From an uncultured bacterium (GTDB lineage Bacteria; Verrucomicrobiota; Kiritimatiellia; CAIKKV01; CAIJXV01): DNA of 64,000 nucleotides. This document shows, piece by piece, positions 8,771-17,439 of the stretch. The notes beneath the pieces are model-generated. The model was not told where the DNA came from, made no database searches, and worked only from the letters and a program-made list of their open reading frames with translations. The stretch spans positions 1-64,000 of the forward strand of contig CAIJXV010000032.1 of the NCBI GenBank assembly GCA_903824675.1. The letters run 5' to 3'. Both the position numbers and the translations under genes were made by a program. Each line of letters begins with the position of its first letter. Positions within the stretch are counted from its first letter, which is position 1.

Positions 8771-8816
8771 CGCATCGCACGGCTGAAGCCAGCCCGTAGG
8801 TCTGGCTTTACCGGCG
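8771..8816 (+). repeat. REP-like hairpin repeat, copy 2
   Basis: GGCTGAAGCCAGCCCGTAGGTCTGGCTTTACCGGCG, near-identical core to copy 1. Confidence 0.8.
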
Positions 8817-8829
8817 ACACCGATTGGCC

Positions 8830-9717
8830 TCACACCAACGCATTGGCGCGTTTGGCGGACTCGACGGTATTATACAACAACATCGTGATCGTCATCGGTC
8901 CGACTCCGCCTGGGACCGGCGTGATCATCGAGGCTTTTTCCTTCACGGCTTCGAAATCAACATCTCCAACCAGCCGGAAACCCGCCTTTTTCGTCGGATC
9001 CGGTATCCGGTTAACCCCCACATCGATCACCACCGCGCCCTCCCGGATCATGTCCGCCGTAATCGTGTTGGGCTTCCCCGCCGCCGCAATCACAATATCC
9101 GCCTGCCGGGTGAAGGAGCCGATATCCGGGGTCCGCGTATGGCAAATCGTCACCGTCGCATTACCATACGGACTCTTCTGCATCAGCATGTTCGCCAGCG
9201 GTTTGCCCACGATGTTGCTCCGTCCCACCACCACCACATGCGCCCCTTCGATCTTAACCTGACTGCGCAACAACAATTGAATGCAGCCGTGCGGCGTGCA
9301 GGGCAGAAAAGCCTTTTCCCCCACCACCATCCGGCCGACATTCGTGGGATTGAATCCGTCCACATCCTTTTCCGGGTCGATCGCCAGCAACACGTCACTC
9401 TCGCTCAAATGGCGCGGTAACGGCAGTTGTACCAGGATTCCATTGATCTTCGGATCCCGGTTCATCCGCGCGATCACGGCCATTAACTCGGGCTGGGATG
9501 TCCGCGACGACAACCGGTTGTCGTCCGAAAACAAGCCGATCTCTTCGCACGCCTTCTCCTTGGCCGTCACATAGGATTTGGAGGCCGGATCGTCGCCGAC
9601 CAGGATCACCCCCAACCCGGGAACAATTCCCCGGTGCTTGAGTTTGAAGACCTCGCCCTTGAGTTCTTCGCGGATTTCGGTCGCAATCTTCTTGCCGTCG
9701 ATGATGAGTGCCGTCAT
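8830..9717 (-). CDS. folD: Bifunctional methylenetetrahydrofolate dehydrogenase/methenyltetrahydrofolate cyclohydrolase
   Basis: VGDDPASKSYVTAKEKACEEIG; GILVQLPLPRHL; PCTPHGC; VVVGRSNIVGKPLANML; PVPGGVGPMTITML. Confidence 0.96.
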   Translation of the reverse strand: MTALIIDGKKIATEIREELKGEVFKLKHRGIVPGLGVILVGDDPASKSYVTAKEKACEEIGLFSDDNRLSSRTSQPELMAVIARMNRDPKINGILVQLPLPRHLSESDVLLAIDPEKDVDGFNPTNVGRMVVGEKAFLPCTPHGCIQLLLRSQVKIEGAHVVVVGRSNIVGKPLANMLMQKSPYGNATVTICHTRTPDIGSFTRQADIVIAAAGKPNTITADMIREGAVVIDVGVNRIPDPTKKAGFRLVGDVDFEAVKEKASMITPVPGGVGPMTITMLLYNTVESAKRANALV

Positions 9718-9736
9718 GAAAAATTCCTCCGATCGG

Positions 9737-10531
9737 TCAGGTCCAAAAACCCTTCAACAATGGAAACTGGGTCTTGTACCCCAGCATCGCCAGGTACATG
9801 CCTTGTCCCTGATAAATCGACTGCAACTCCTTGAGATTCGTCATGGGATCATATGGCGTATCTTCCGGAATCGTATAACCGACGCATTCCGACAACAAGT
9901 GGAGCTTTTTCGACATCCAGCATTCGATAAACACCGGCAAACCGAATTGCGCAAGCGCCAAAACCCGGTCATCCTTCCCCAGCACCGGCTGGGTACAAAT
10001 GAATTCGGCGCCAGCCTCGATCTTGCGATGCATCTTTTCAAGCTCATGGTCCTGCGGTTCGTAGGGATTGAAGGCCACTCCGATCGAAAACACACCCGGC
10101 CAGTTTTTACGAATATACGCGGTCAATTCCACCGACGTCACCACGTTACAGGTCAGCCCCAACTGCGCCGGCTGAAGTTTCGCCAGCCGCTCGTTCCCGT
10201 CGCCTGAAATCACCAGGATATCCTTCACCCCCAACCCCGCCGCGGTGTCGAGCAGTTTGTGCAGATCCTCCCGGGTGTGAAACGTATTGAGATGCAGGGA
10301 CAACTGCCCGGGCTTGGGAATCAGGCCCAATTCCGGAATGATATCGGTCGCCTGGAAACTCACGTTCCCCATCGGATTGTCGGTGATACAGACCACGTAA
10401 CCGGCCTCCGTGACCTGGTTGAATTTTTCCGTAAATTTCTCCAGATCGTCCTCCAGCTTTTCGGTGTTCTGCTTGGGGGTCAATACTTCGACATGATAGA
10501 TCTTCTTGTGAATATCGTGTTTGACGGACAT
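9737..10531 (-). CDS. Methylenetetrahydrofolate reductase (MetF-like)
   Basis: MTHFR-like barrel: VEVLTPKQNTEKLEDDLEKF..., VKDILVISGDGNE, SIGVAFNPYEPQDHELEKMHRKIEAGAEFICTQPV. Confidence 0.8.
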   Translation of the reverse strand: MSVKHDIHKKIYHVEVLTPKQNTEKLEDDLEKFTEKFNQVTEAGYVVCITDNPMGNVSFQATDIIPELGLIPKPGQLSLHLNTFHTREDLHKLLDTAAGLGVKDILVISGDGNERLAKLQPAQLGLTCNVVTSVELTAYIRKNWPGVFSIGVAFNPYEPQDHELEKMHRKIEAGAEFICTQPVLGKDDRVLALAQFGLPVFIECWMSKKLHLLSECVGYTIPEDTPYDPMTNLKELQSIYQGQGMYLAMLGYKTQFPLLKGFWT

Positions 10532-10558
10532 AAGAATGAACCTTTCGTTTCGGTTGGT

Positions 10559-12331
10559 TTAAAATAATCCCCGGACCCGGCCGGTTTCGACATCGACATC
10601 GACATTCATGAACCCCGGCTGGGACGCGGTTCCGGGCATGAGCTTGATGGCCCCAGCAACCGGCACGACAAATCCCGCCCCGCGATACACCAGGATGTCG
10701 CGAATCGGCAAAATCCATCCCGTGGGACGTCCCTTGATATCCGGATCATGCGACAGGCTCAAATGCGTCTTCACCATGCAAACACCCAGGCGGGCAGTTT
10801 CGGGATCCGCCTCAAACGCTTGCGCCTTGGCCAGCGCCTCATCGGAATAGGACACACCGGCCGCGCCGTAAATTTCCGTTGCAATGCGCTCAATCCGCTG
10901 ACGGAGCGGCAGATCCAATTCGTACAGGAAGTGGAAGTTGTTTTTCTCATTCGCCGCGGTCACCACCGCTTCGGCCAATTCACGGGCACCTTCCCCGCCC
11001 TTCAGCCAGTGTTCGGAATGCGCCATATAGGCGCCTGCGGCCTCGGCCACCCGCCGAACCAGCCGGACCTCTTCCGCCGTATCGGTATAAAATCCGTTCA
11101 GGCAGACCACCGGCCGCACGCCGCTCTTTTTCACCGTCTCGATGTGTGCCAATAAATTGGAACATCCCTTTTCCAGCAAAGGCAGATTTTCCCGGGTATA
11201 AGCCTCATCCAGCTTCGCGCCAGGCTTGACCGCCGGACCGCCACCATGCATCTTGAGCGCCCGAACCGTGGCCACAATGACCACCGCGTTCGGGGTCAAC
11301 CCCGAAAACCGGCATTTCAAATTCCAGAATTTTTCATACCCGATATCCGCGCCAAACCCGCTTTCGGTGATATGATACTCGCCCAATCGCGTGCCCAGTT
11401 CGTCGGCGATGATCGAGCTCTGCCCGATGGCGATATTGGCGAACGGCCCGGCATGCACAAAAACTGGCTGCCCTTCGATCGTCTGGAGCAGGTTCGGATT
11501 CAGGGCATCCACCATCCATGCGGTCATCGCCCCATCCACGCCCAAATCGGCGGTCGTGATCTCCCGGCCTTGCCGACTATAGGCCACCACCATCTTCGCC
11601 ATCCGTCGGCGGAGATCGGCCAAGTCCTTGGCCATCGCCAAAATAGCCATCACTTCACTGGAGACGGTGATCTGGAAACCGGACTCCATCTCAACCCCGT
11701 CCATTTTACCGCCTTTGCCGATCGTGATATTGCGCAGAGCCTGCGCGCAGAAATCGATCGCCCACTTGATCGTCACCCGGCCCGGATCGACATCCAACCG
11801 TTTCAACCCCAGCTTGGCCAGCTTGTCATCGTCATAATTCGCCTCGTGCTGCATCCGCGAGGTCAACGCCACCATCGCCAGGTTATGGGCGTTGGTGATC
11901 GAGTCAATGTCACCGGTCAGGCGGATCGAAAAGGGGGTCAACGGCAGGCACTGCGCCAAACCGCCCCCGGCCGCGGATCCCTTGATGTTGAACGTGGGCC
12001 CGCCGCTCGGTTGGCGAATCGCCCCCACCACGCGCTTGCCCAGTTTGCCCAACCCCTGGACCAATCCGATCGTGGTCGTCGTTTTGCCTTCGCCCAAGGG
12101 CGTGGGATTGATCGCCGTGACGTCGATGTATTTGCCCTGCGGCAGATGGCGAATCCGTTTTAAAACCCGCGGATAATCCACTTTTCCCAGAAACCGGCCA
12201 TAGGGAATCAGCTCATCCTCTTTCAGCCCCAATTCGGCGCCCACTTGGGCGAAGGGCTTCATCGTCCGTTCCGCCACCTCGGCGATTTGCCAGTCCTTCA
12301 TCGTCCGGGGATCCAAAGTCGCTCCACTCAT
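10559..12331 (-). CDS. fhs: Formate--tetrahydrofolate ligase
   Basis: YIDVTAINPTPLGEGKTTTTIGLVQGL; EKFWNLKCRFSGLTPNAVVIVATVRALKMHGG; start at MSGATLDPRTMKDWQIAE. Confidence 0.96.
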   Translation of the reverse strand: MSGATLDPRTMKDWQIAEVAERTMKPFAQVGAELGLKEDELIPYGRFLGKVDYPRVLKRIRHLPQGKYIDVTAINPTPLGEGKTTTTIGLVQGLGKLGKRVVGAIRQPSGGPTFNIKGSAAGGGLAQCLPLTPFSIRLTGDIDSITNAHNLAMVALTSRMQHEANYDDDKLAKLGLKRLDVDPGRVTIKWAIDFCAQALRNITIGKGGKMDGVEMESGFQITVSSEVMAILAMAKDLADLRRRMAKMVVAYSRQGREITTADLGVDGAMTAWMVDALNPNLLQTIEGQPVFVHAGPFANIAIGQSSIIADELGTRLGEYHITESGFGADIGYEKFWNLKCRFSGLTPNAVVIVATVRALKMHGGGPAVKPGAKLDEAYTRENLPLLEKGCSNLLAHIETVKKSGVRPVVCLNGFYTDTAEEVRLVRRVAEAAGAYMAHSEHWLKGGEGARELAEAVVTAANEKNNFHFLYELDLPLRQRIERIATEIYGAAGVSYSDEALAKAQAFEADPETARLGVCMVKTHLSLSHDPDIKGRPTGWILPIRDILVYRGAGFVVPVAGAIKLMPGTASQPGFMNVDVDVETGRVRGLF

Positions 12332-12368
12332 GCTTAAACCTCGTGTGACGTTCGTTGTGACAGATCGC

Positions 12369-13391
12369 TTATTCCTTACCCAGCCGGCCATCCCGATGCG
12401 CCGTCAGATATTCCCCGCCAAATTCATCCTGCCCCGTTAATAAGGCTTGCGCCAGTTTATAGGGCTCCGCATTGCGGTCCAGTCCGGCCAGGATTTTTCC
12501 GTTGATCTGCAAGGGATCCACGATCCCGCTATCCGCTCCGACTTGCACGGCCATGTCGGTAAACACCTGGTTGATCAGCTTGCGATTGGGCATGCCGAAG
12601 GAAACATTGCTCAACCCGCCGGTAATGTGAATCGCCGGGCCATAAGTCCTCCGGACCGCCGCCACCGCTTCCAGGAAATTCTGGGCATTGGCCGAATCCG
12701 TCGCGACCGGGAAGACCAGCGGATCAACATAAACCGCATCACCCCGGATTCCAACCGCGTCCAGTTGGGGAAACAGACGGGCCAGATTGTCCAGCCGGCC
12801 CTGGGTCGTGGAGGGCAGATCCTTTTCTCCGGCCGCCGAGGCCACCACCACCGCCTTGAATTCCGCCGCCACCGGTATGGAATCGATCCGCTCCAGCGAA
12901 ACGGAATTCACCATCGGCCGGCCCCGGGATTTATCGCAGGCCGCAAGCCCGGCGCGGAGAATTTCCGGATTGGACGAATCGATGCTCAGCGGTAATTTCG
13001 ACGCCTGCTGGACCACCTGAGCCATCCATTGAATGACCTTGACCCGCTCGGCGATATCGGTGCTGTATTCATCGACATTCACATCGAGAAAACCGGCATC
13101 GGCGGCTTCCTGCTTGCGGGCCAGGAACTGGAGATAATCAACGGCGGCGGCTTTGCCGGCGGCATCCCCATGGAATCCCTGCCAGGCCGCTACCGCGCAA
13201 TGCTTCACCTTGCCCGCCTGCCAGTCGGCGCCTTCCGTGAACACCTTGGGAACAGGCAGAAACCGCGGCGCGGTTTTGTCGCCGTACACGATGGCCTGAC
13301 CCCCGCCTTCCATCGGCTTCACAAAAGCGCCACCCACCTTGTAAATTCGCGTGCAGTGAATGTTTTCGCCAATGACAATGAACTTGCTCAT
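12369..13391 (-). CDS. Pterin-binding (dihydropteroate-synthase-fold) methyltetrahydrofolate methyltransferase-like protein
   Basis: MSKFIVIGENIHCTRI..., AGFLDVNVDEYS, LPLSIDSSNPEILRAGLAAC, HITGGLSNVSFGMPNRKLINQVF. Confidence 0.8.
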   Translation of the reverse strand: MSKFIVIGENIHCTRIYKVGGAFVKPMEGGGQAIVYGDKTAPRFLPVPKVFTEGADWQAGKVKHCAVAAWQGFHGDAAGKAAAVDYLQFLARKQEAADAGFLDVNVDEYSTDIAERVKVIQWMAQVVQQASKLPLSIDSSNPEILRAGLAACDKSRGRPMVNSVSLERIDSIPVAAEFKAVVVASAAGEKDLPSTTQGRLDNLARLFPQLDAVGIRGDAVYVDPLVFPVATDSANAQNFLEAVAAVRRTYGPAIHITGGLSNVSFGMPNRKLINQVFTDMAVQVGADSGIVDPLQINGKILAGLDRNAEPYKLAQALLTGQDEFGGEYLTAHRDGRLGKE

Positions 13392-13563
13392 CCGTGCTCT
13401 CCTCGTTTATCGATTTGCCGTTCCTGAAATTCAGTTTTTTGCGCAGTACAGCCGGACCTCTGGAACGGCTGATCCTTTCCCGTTCACGCGCCGCCCTCTG
13501 CCCTCTACTGCCGCTCTATGTTTTCCGCTCTCCGCTCTATGCTCTAGGCTCTTGGCGCTCCGC

Positions 13564-14451
13564 TCACCGCCCTGGTTTCAAAGCCTTCACAATCGCCGCG
13601 ATATGGGCCGGCGTCGTTCCACAACAGCCGCCAATGATCCGGGCGCCGGCTTCCCGCAGGAGCGGCACCTCATGGGCCACCGTGGCCGGCGTATCCGGAA
13701 AGATATCCTTCTCGCCCTCGCGATGAGGCAACCCGGCGTTCGCGTGCACCAGAACCGGCGCCGCACCCGCCGCGGCGCGAAGTTCGCGAACAATGTCCAC
13801 CATCAGCGCAAAACCCTGCCCACAATTGGTGCCGATGACATGGGCTCCCGCCGCAATGGCGGATTGGGCCATCTCGGTCGGCGTCACCCCCATCATGCTG
13901 CGAAATCCACCCTGGGCGCTCGGCGCAAAGGTGAAAGTGCAAATCACTTCCAATCGCGTATTCTCCCGTGCCGCCTTGATCGCCTGGCAGGCTTCATCCA
14001 GGGCAAACATCGATTCGATCAGGCAGGCATCGGCTCCGCCAGCTTCCAGGGCCGTCAGTTGCTCGCAAAAACCGTCGTACAGTTCCTGCTCGGTCACATC
14101 GCCCATCAAGACCATCTTGCCGGTGGGTCCCACGGACGCGATCACATGGCGATCCGGCCCGGCGGCCTCGCGCGAAATCGCGGCTGCAGCCCGATTCAGT
14201 TCGCCCACCCGGTCCGCCAACCCAAAGAATTCCAACTTGAACCGGCTGGCGCCAAAACTATTCGTCTTCACCATGTCGGCACCGGCGGCAATATAGGATC
14301 GGGGAATGTCCAGCACATCGGCCCGGTGATCGACACACCACAATTCAGGACAGGCGCCGACCGGCAATCCTTTCGCCTGTAGAAAAGTTCCCCACGCTCC
14401 GTCGGAAACCAGGCAGTCGACTGATTTCAATTGTTCAACTAATGATTTCAT
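13564..14451 (-). CDS. Homocysteine S-methyltransferase-family protein (MetH N-domain-like)
   Basis: DGAWGTFLQAKGL; DMVKTNSFGASRFKLEFFGL; zinc-site GTNCGQG and GGCCGTTPAHI. Confidence 0.85.
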   Translation of the reverse strand: MKSLVEQLKSVDCLVSDGAWGTFLQAKGLPVGACPELWCVDHRADVLDIPRSYIAAGADMVKTNSFGASRFKLEFFGLADRVGELNRAAAAISREAAGPDRHVIASVGPTGKMVLMGDVTEQELYDGFCEQLTALEAGGADACLIESMFALDEACQAIKAARENTRLEVICTFTFAPSAQGGFRSMMGVTPTEMAQSAIAAGAHVIGTNCGQGFALMVDIVRELRAAAGAAPVLVHANAGLPHREGEKDIFPDTPATVAHEVPLLREAGARIIGGCCGTTPAHIAAIVKALKPGR

Positions 14452-14505
14452 CGGACCTCCTCCATTCCTTGAACCAAACTCTAAATCTCCCCCCATTTTT
14501 ATGAT

Positions 14506-14541
14506 TGAATATTCTGACATTGTTTTTGTATATTCTGATAC
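14506..14541. promoter_or_regulatory. Two direct repeats spaced 21 bp (candidate AraC-family operator)
   Basis: TGaATATTCTGAcAt (14506-14520) and TGtATATTCTGAtAc (14527-14541), 12/15 identical with period 21 bp, in the divergent intergenic region. Confidence 0.5.
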
Positions 14542-15813
14542 ATGCCCTCAAGCCCGTTTCTGGATGCCATTGCGGCGATTTTGCGGAATATGGAAACCAC
14601 CACCGGACTGGGCGCCGCCTACCATGACGCCACCGATCCGCAAGCCCGCCGCGCCAATCGCACCCTCTGTGAATTCTGTCGCGCCTGTTTTGACAGGCCC
14701 GATACCGCCGCCCTCTGCCGCATCTCCTGCCTTAATGCCGCCACCCACTCTCTCGCCTCGGGGGAAGCCTTCTATTACACCTGCTGGGCGGGCCTCGTCT
14801 TTGTCACCGTCGCCATCGCACCCCGCCGGATTGTCCGCGGCGGCATCGCCATCGGCGGCTTCTGCGCCCCCGGGGATGACGCCTCTCTCCGCCAAATTGT
14901 ACCCGACCGTCTCCCGCCCCAATCCACCCGCCATGATCGCCGCTTCTTCTCCGAAAAACTGAAATCCATCCGCCCCATCGGTCCCGGCGAATTACGGGGT
15001 TTGGGCCCTTTCCTGCTCGAAGCCACTTTTTCATCCGGCTTGAATCGGGAATCTGATTTCCGACGCCAGGCCGACCGCTATGCCCAGCAACGGGCCATTG
15101 CCGAAGCCGCCGCCGCCCTGAAAAAAAGGCCCCTCACCCGCCTTCCGATCCGGGCCGAACACCTCGTCGCCGCCTGGGCCAGCCGCGCGCCCCTGATCGC
15201 CCTCCGCCGCGAGACCGCCACCTACCTAGCCGCCCTTCTCCAACATTGCTCCTGGGATCTGCTCCGATTCAAAGCCCACCTGCGGGTTCTTGCCGCTACT
15301 GTCACCCGCGACCGAATCCTCAAACACGGAGAGTGGAGCCAACCCTCGCAACATGAAATGCTTCTGCTCTCCCGGCTCGAGCAGGCGCACCATATCGATG
15401 AAACCTGTTCGCTCGTCACCGAATGGCTCGCCGGACTCCGTCCTGAAGCCTCCCCATCCCCCTCGATCGAACACCGCCCGCTCGCCGAACGGGTCACCCG
15501 CTGGATCCAGGACCATTACCGGGAAAAAGTGCGCCTGAATGGGGCTGCGCGCGAGGTGGGGGCGAGCGTTTCGGCGATCGTCCAGCATCTCCGCCGCGAG
15601 ACCGGAAAAACCTTCCACCAACTTTTGGTCGATATCCGCATCTCGGAAGTCAAACGCTTGCTGGCCACCACTGATTTAGAAGTCAGCGCCGTGGCCGCAC
15701 TCTGCGGCTTCTCCGATCAGAGCCACCTGACCCGTGTCTTGCAGCACGAAATCAACCTGACCCCCGGCCGATTCCGGGGATTGTTGACCCTTCCCCGACT
15801 GGATAATTTATAA
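14542..15813 (+). CDS. AraC-family transcriptional regulator with N-terminal PocR ligand-binding domain
   Basis: PocR-like LCEFCRACFDRPDTAALCRISC...FYYTCWAGLVFVTVAIAPRRIVRGGIAIGGF; C-terminal AraC HTH VAALCGFSDQSHLTRVLQHEINLTPGRFR. Confidence 0.85.
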   Translation: MPSSPFLDAIAAILRNMETTTGLGAAYHDATDPQARRANRTLCEFCRACFDRPDTAALCRISCLNAATHSLASGEAFYYTCWAGLVFVTVAIAPRRIVRGGIAIGGFCAPGDDASLRQIVPDRLPPQSTRHDRRFFSEKLKSIRPIGPGELRGLGPFLLEATFSSGLNRESDFRRQADRYAQQRAIAEAAAALKKRPLTRLPIRAEHLVAAWASRAPLIALRRETATYLAALLQHCSWDLLRFKAHLRVLAATVTRDRILKHGEWSQPSQHEMLLLSRLEQAHHIDETCSLVTEWLAGLRPEASPSPSIEHRPLAERVTRWIQDHYREKVRLNGAAREVGASVSAIVQHLRRETGKTFHQLLVDIRISEVKRLLATTDLEVSAVAALCGFSDQSHLTRVLQHEINLTPGRFRGLLTLPRLDNL

Positions 15814-16186
15814 CCGTGGGCTAAGGAACGATACCCGGCCACGTTTCGTGGACGCTCATCGCGGGACCCTCTCCCTTGGCGAACTCCACGGCGAGAAGGC
15901 CGTGCGAGGGACCGCCCGGCCCACCCGGAAATCGCGATCACTTTCCGGTGGCGGACTTTTCAACTACAGGGCAGATGGATTTGACCTTCATACCCCATTG
16001 CCGGTCAGGATGTTCGTCGGGGCGGTGGCCGTTTCATCATCGCAACCGAATCATTCCGGCTTAGGCTAGGGTTTGGGAAAGGAGCATATGGTTTCTGGTG
16101 TTTTCCAATCGCCTACCGTCTAAAAATCTATAGCCTTTGCATCCGATGGGATGCTTCTGAATTGAGTAAACTCCCGGCCTCCGCCC

Positions 16187-17344
16187 TCATTCCCAACCGG
16201 TCTCTTTTGCCAGCAGTTTGACGTAGTGAACAAAATTCGGCCAGGACACGTCCGAAGGAATTCCATGGTCGCAACTAGGGATAAACCCACCGTCGCGAAT
16301 CACCGGCGCGATCCGCCGGATTTCCTCCTCGATTACGCGTCCGCCCTTTGCCATCGCCCGCTTGTCCACCCCGCCGTGATAGGCCATATTCCGGCCAAAG
16401 CGTTTGCGGAAGTCGACAATGTCGTTGCCCGCCGCCACTTCGATCGGATTGCAGGCCTGGAAATTCGCCTCGATCCACAGCGGAATCAATTCCCCGATGA
16501 ATCCGTCGGAATCGATATCATACACCGGCACCCCGGCAGCGTGGACGATCTCGCCCCAGCGCTTCCAACTCGGAAAGATAAACTCGCGCGTCATCGCGGG
16601 CGAAATCATCGAAAAACTCTTGTAGGCCATGTCCTCGGAAACCAGCACCACGTCGGGCACAATGTGTTGAAACAGTTTCTTCAGGATCCGGCACATGAAA
16701 TCATCCCAAAACGCAATCATCTCCCCAACCCAGGCGGGATCATCATGGAACAGCATGCACAGATTTTCGAACCCGAGCCATTCGCGTAACTGCCAGAAAG
16801 CACCGGAAAAACCGAAGGTCAGGGGTTCGGTACGATTTTTCAATCGAGCCACCGTTTCTGCAAAATCGGGCGCGAACCGCACCGGATCGTCGGCATTATA
16901 GCGGCGCATCATGTCCGCCCAGTCGGCCCGGTTTTCAACCGGACACTTGATCCAACTGCGGGTGACGAAATCGATCGCATTGCGCAGGTAGTCTAGCGTG
17001 AATTCCTTGCCGATTTCGCAGATGTTCCCCTTCCAATCCTGGACCACCTGCGAATTTGGGCGAACCTCGATGACTTTTTCCTCGAACTGGGGAATCATCC
17101 GGGTATCGGCCAGCGACACCCAAAGGTCCCCGCGGCCCGCACGTACCTTCAATCCGGCCTCGGCATAGGCGCAATCGAGGATGTCGTCATAGTCATTGCC
17201 CATCACCTTCATCCCCTGCGAACGCCATGTTTCCCGGGTTGACTTCCGGCCATAGCCCGGAACCAGGGGGACTTGGTCAGGGGTTTGAAACAACAACGTT
17301 TTGAGATGACGTTCGCGACCATTCATGGCATTACTCCGATTCAA
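16187..17344 (-). CDS. Uroporphyrinogen decarboxylase (URO-D)-family protein, possibly a corrinoid-related methyltransferase
   Basis: URO-D-like fold motifs: FGFSGAFWQLREWLGFENLCMLFHDDPAWVGEMIAFW, DVVLVSEDMAYKSFSMISPAMTREFIFPSWKRW, IPSCDHGIPSDVSWPNFVHYVKLL. Confidence 0.75.
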   Translation of the reverse strand: MNRSNAMNGRERHLKTLLFQTPDQVPLVPGYGRKSTRETWRSQGMKVMGNDYDDILDCAYAEAGLKVRAGRGDLWVSLADTRMIPQFEEKVIEVRPNSQVVQDWKGNICEIGKEFTLDYLRNAIDFVTRSWIKCPVENRADWADMMRRYNADDPVRFAPDFAETVARLKNRTEPLTFGFSGAFWQLREWLGFENLCMLFHDDPAWVGEMIAFWDDFMCRILKKLFQHIVPDVVLVSEDMAYKSFSMISPAMTREFIFPSWKRWGEIVHAAGVPVYDIDSDGFIGELIPLWIEANFQACNPIEVAAGNDIVDFRKRFGRNMAYHGGVDKRAMAKGGRVIEEEIRRIAPVIRDGGFIPSCDHGIPSDVSWPNFVHYVKLLAKETGWE

Positions 17345-17439
17345 AAAATTACAATAAGGTATTCTAACCCATGGCCCGCCAAATTCAATGGACGGACCGA
17401 TTTATTTTATGTACATTTCGATACACGCTGAAATTAACT

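Noticed and set aside
11246-12163. 305-aa plus-strand ORF antisense to fhs
   Set aside because: Antisense shadow of a strongly conserved enzyme; His/Arg-rich non-protein-like composition.
15848-16069. Possible gene remnant between the PocR/AraC gene and the URO-D gene
   Set aside because: Short ORFs in several frames, none with a recognisable motif; cannot distinguish a pseudogene from plain intergenic DNA.
16139-16154. GCATCC-gatg-GGATGC hairpin as a URO-D terminator
   Set aside because: Only a 6-bp stem with no adjacent T-tract on the relevant strand.
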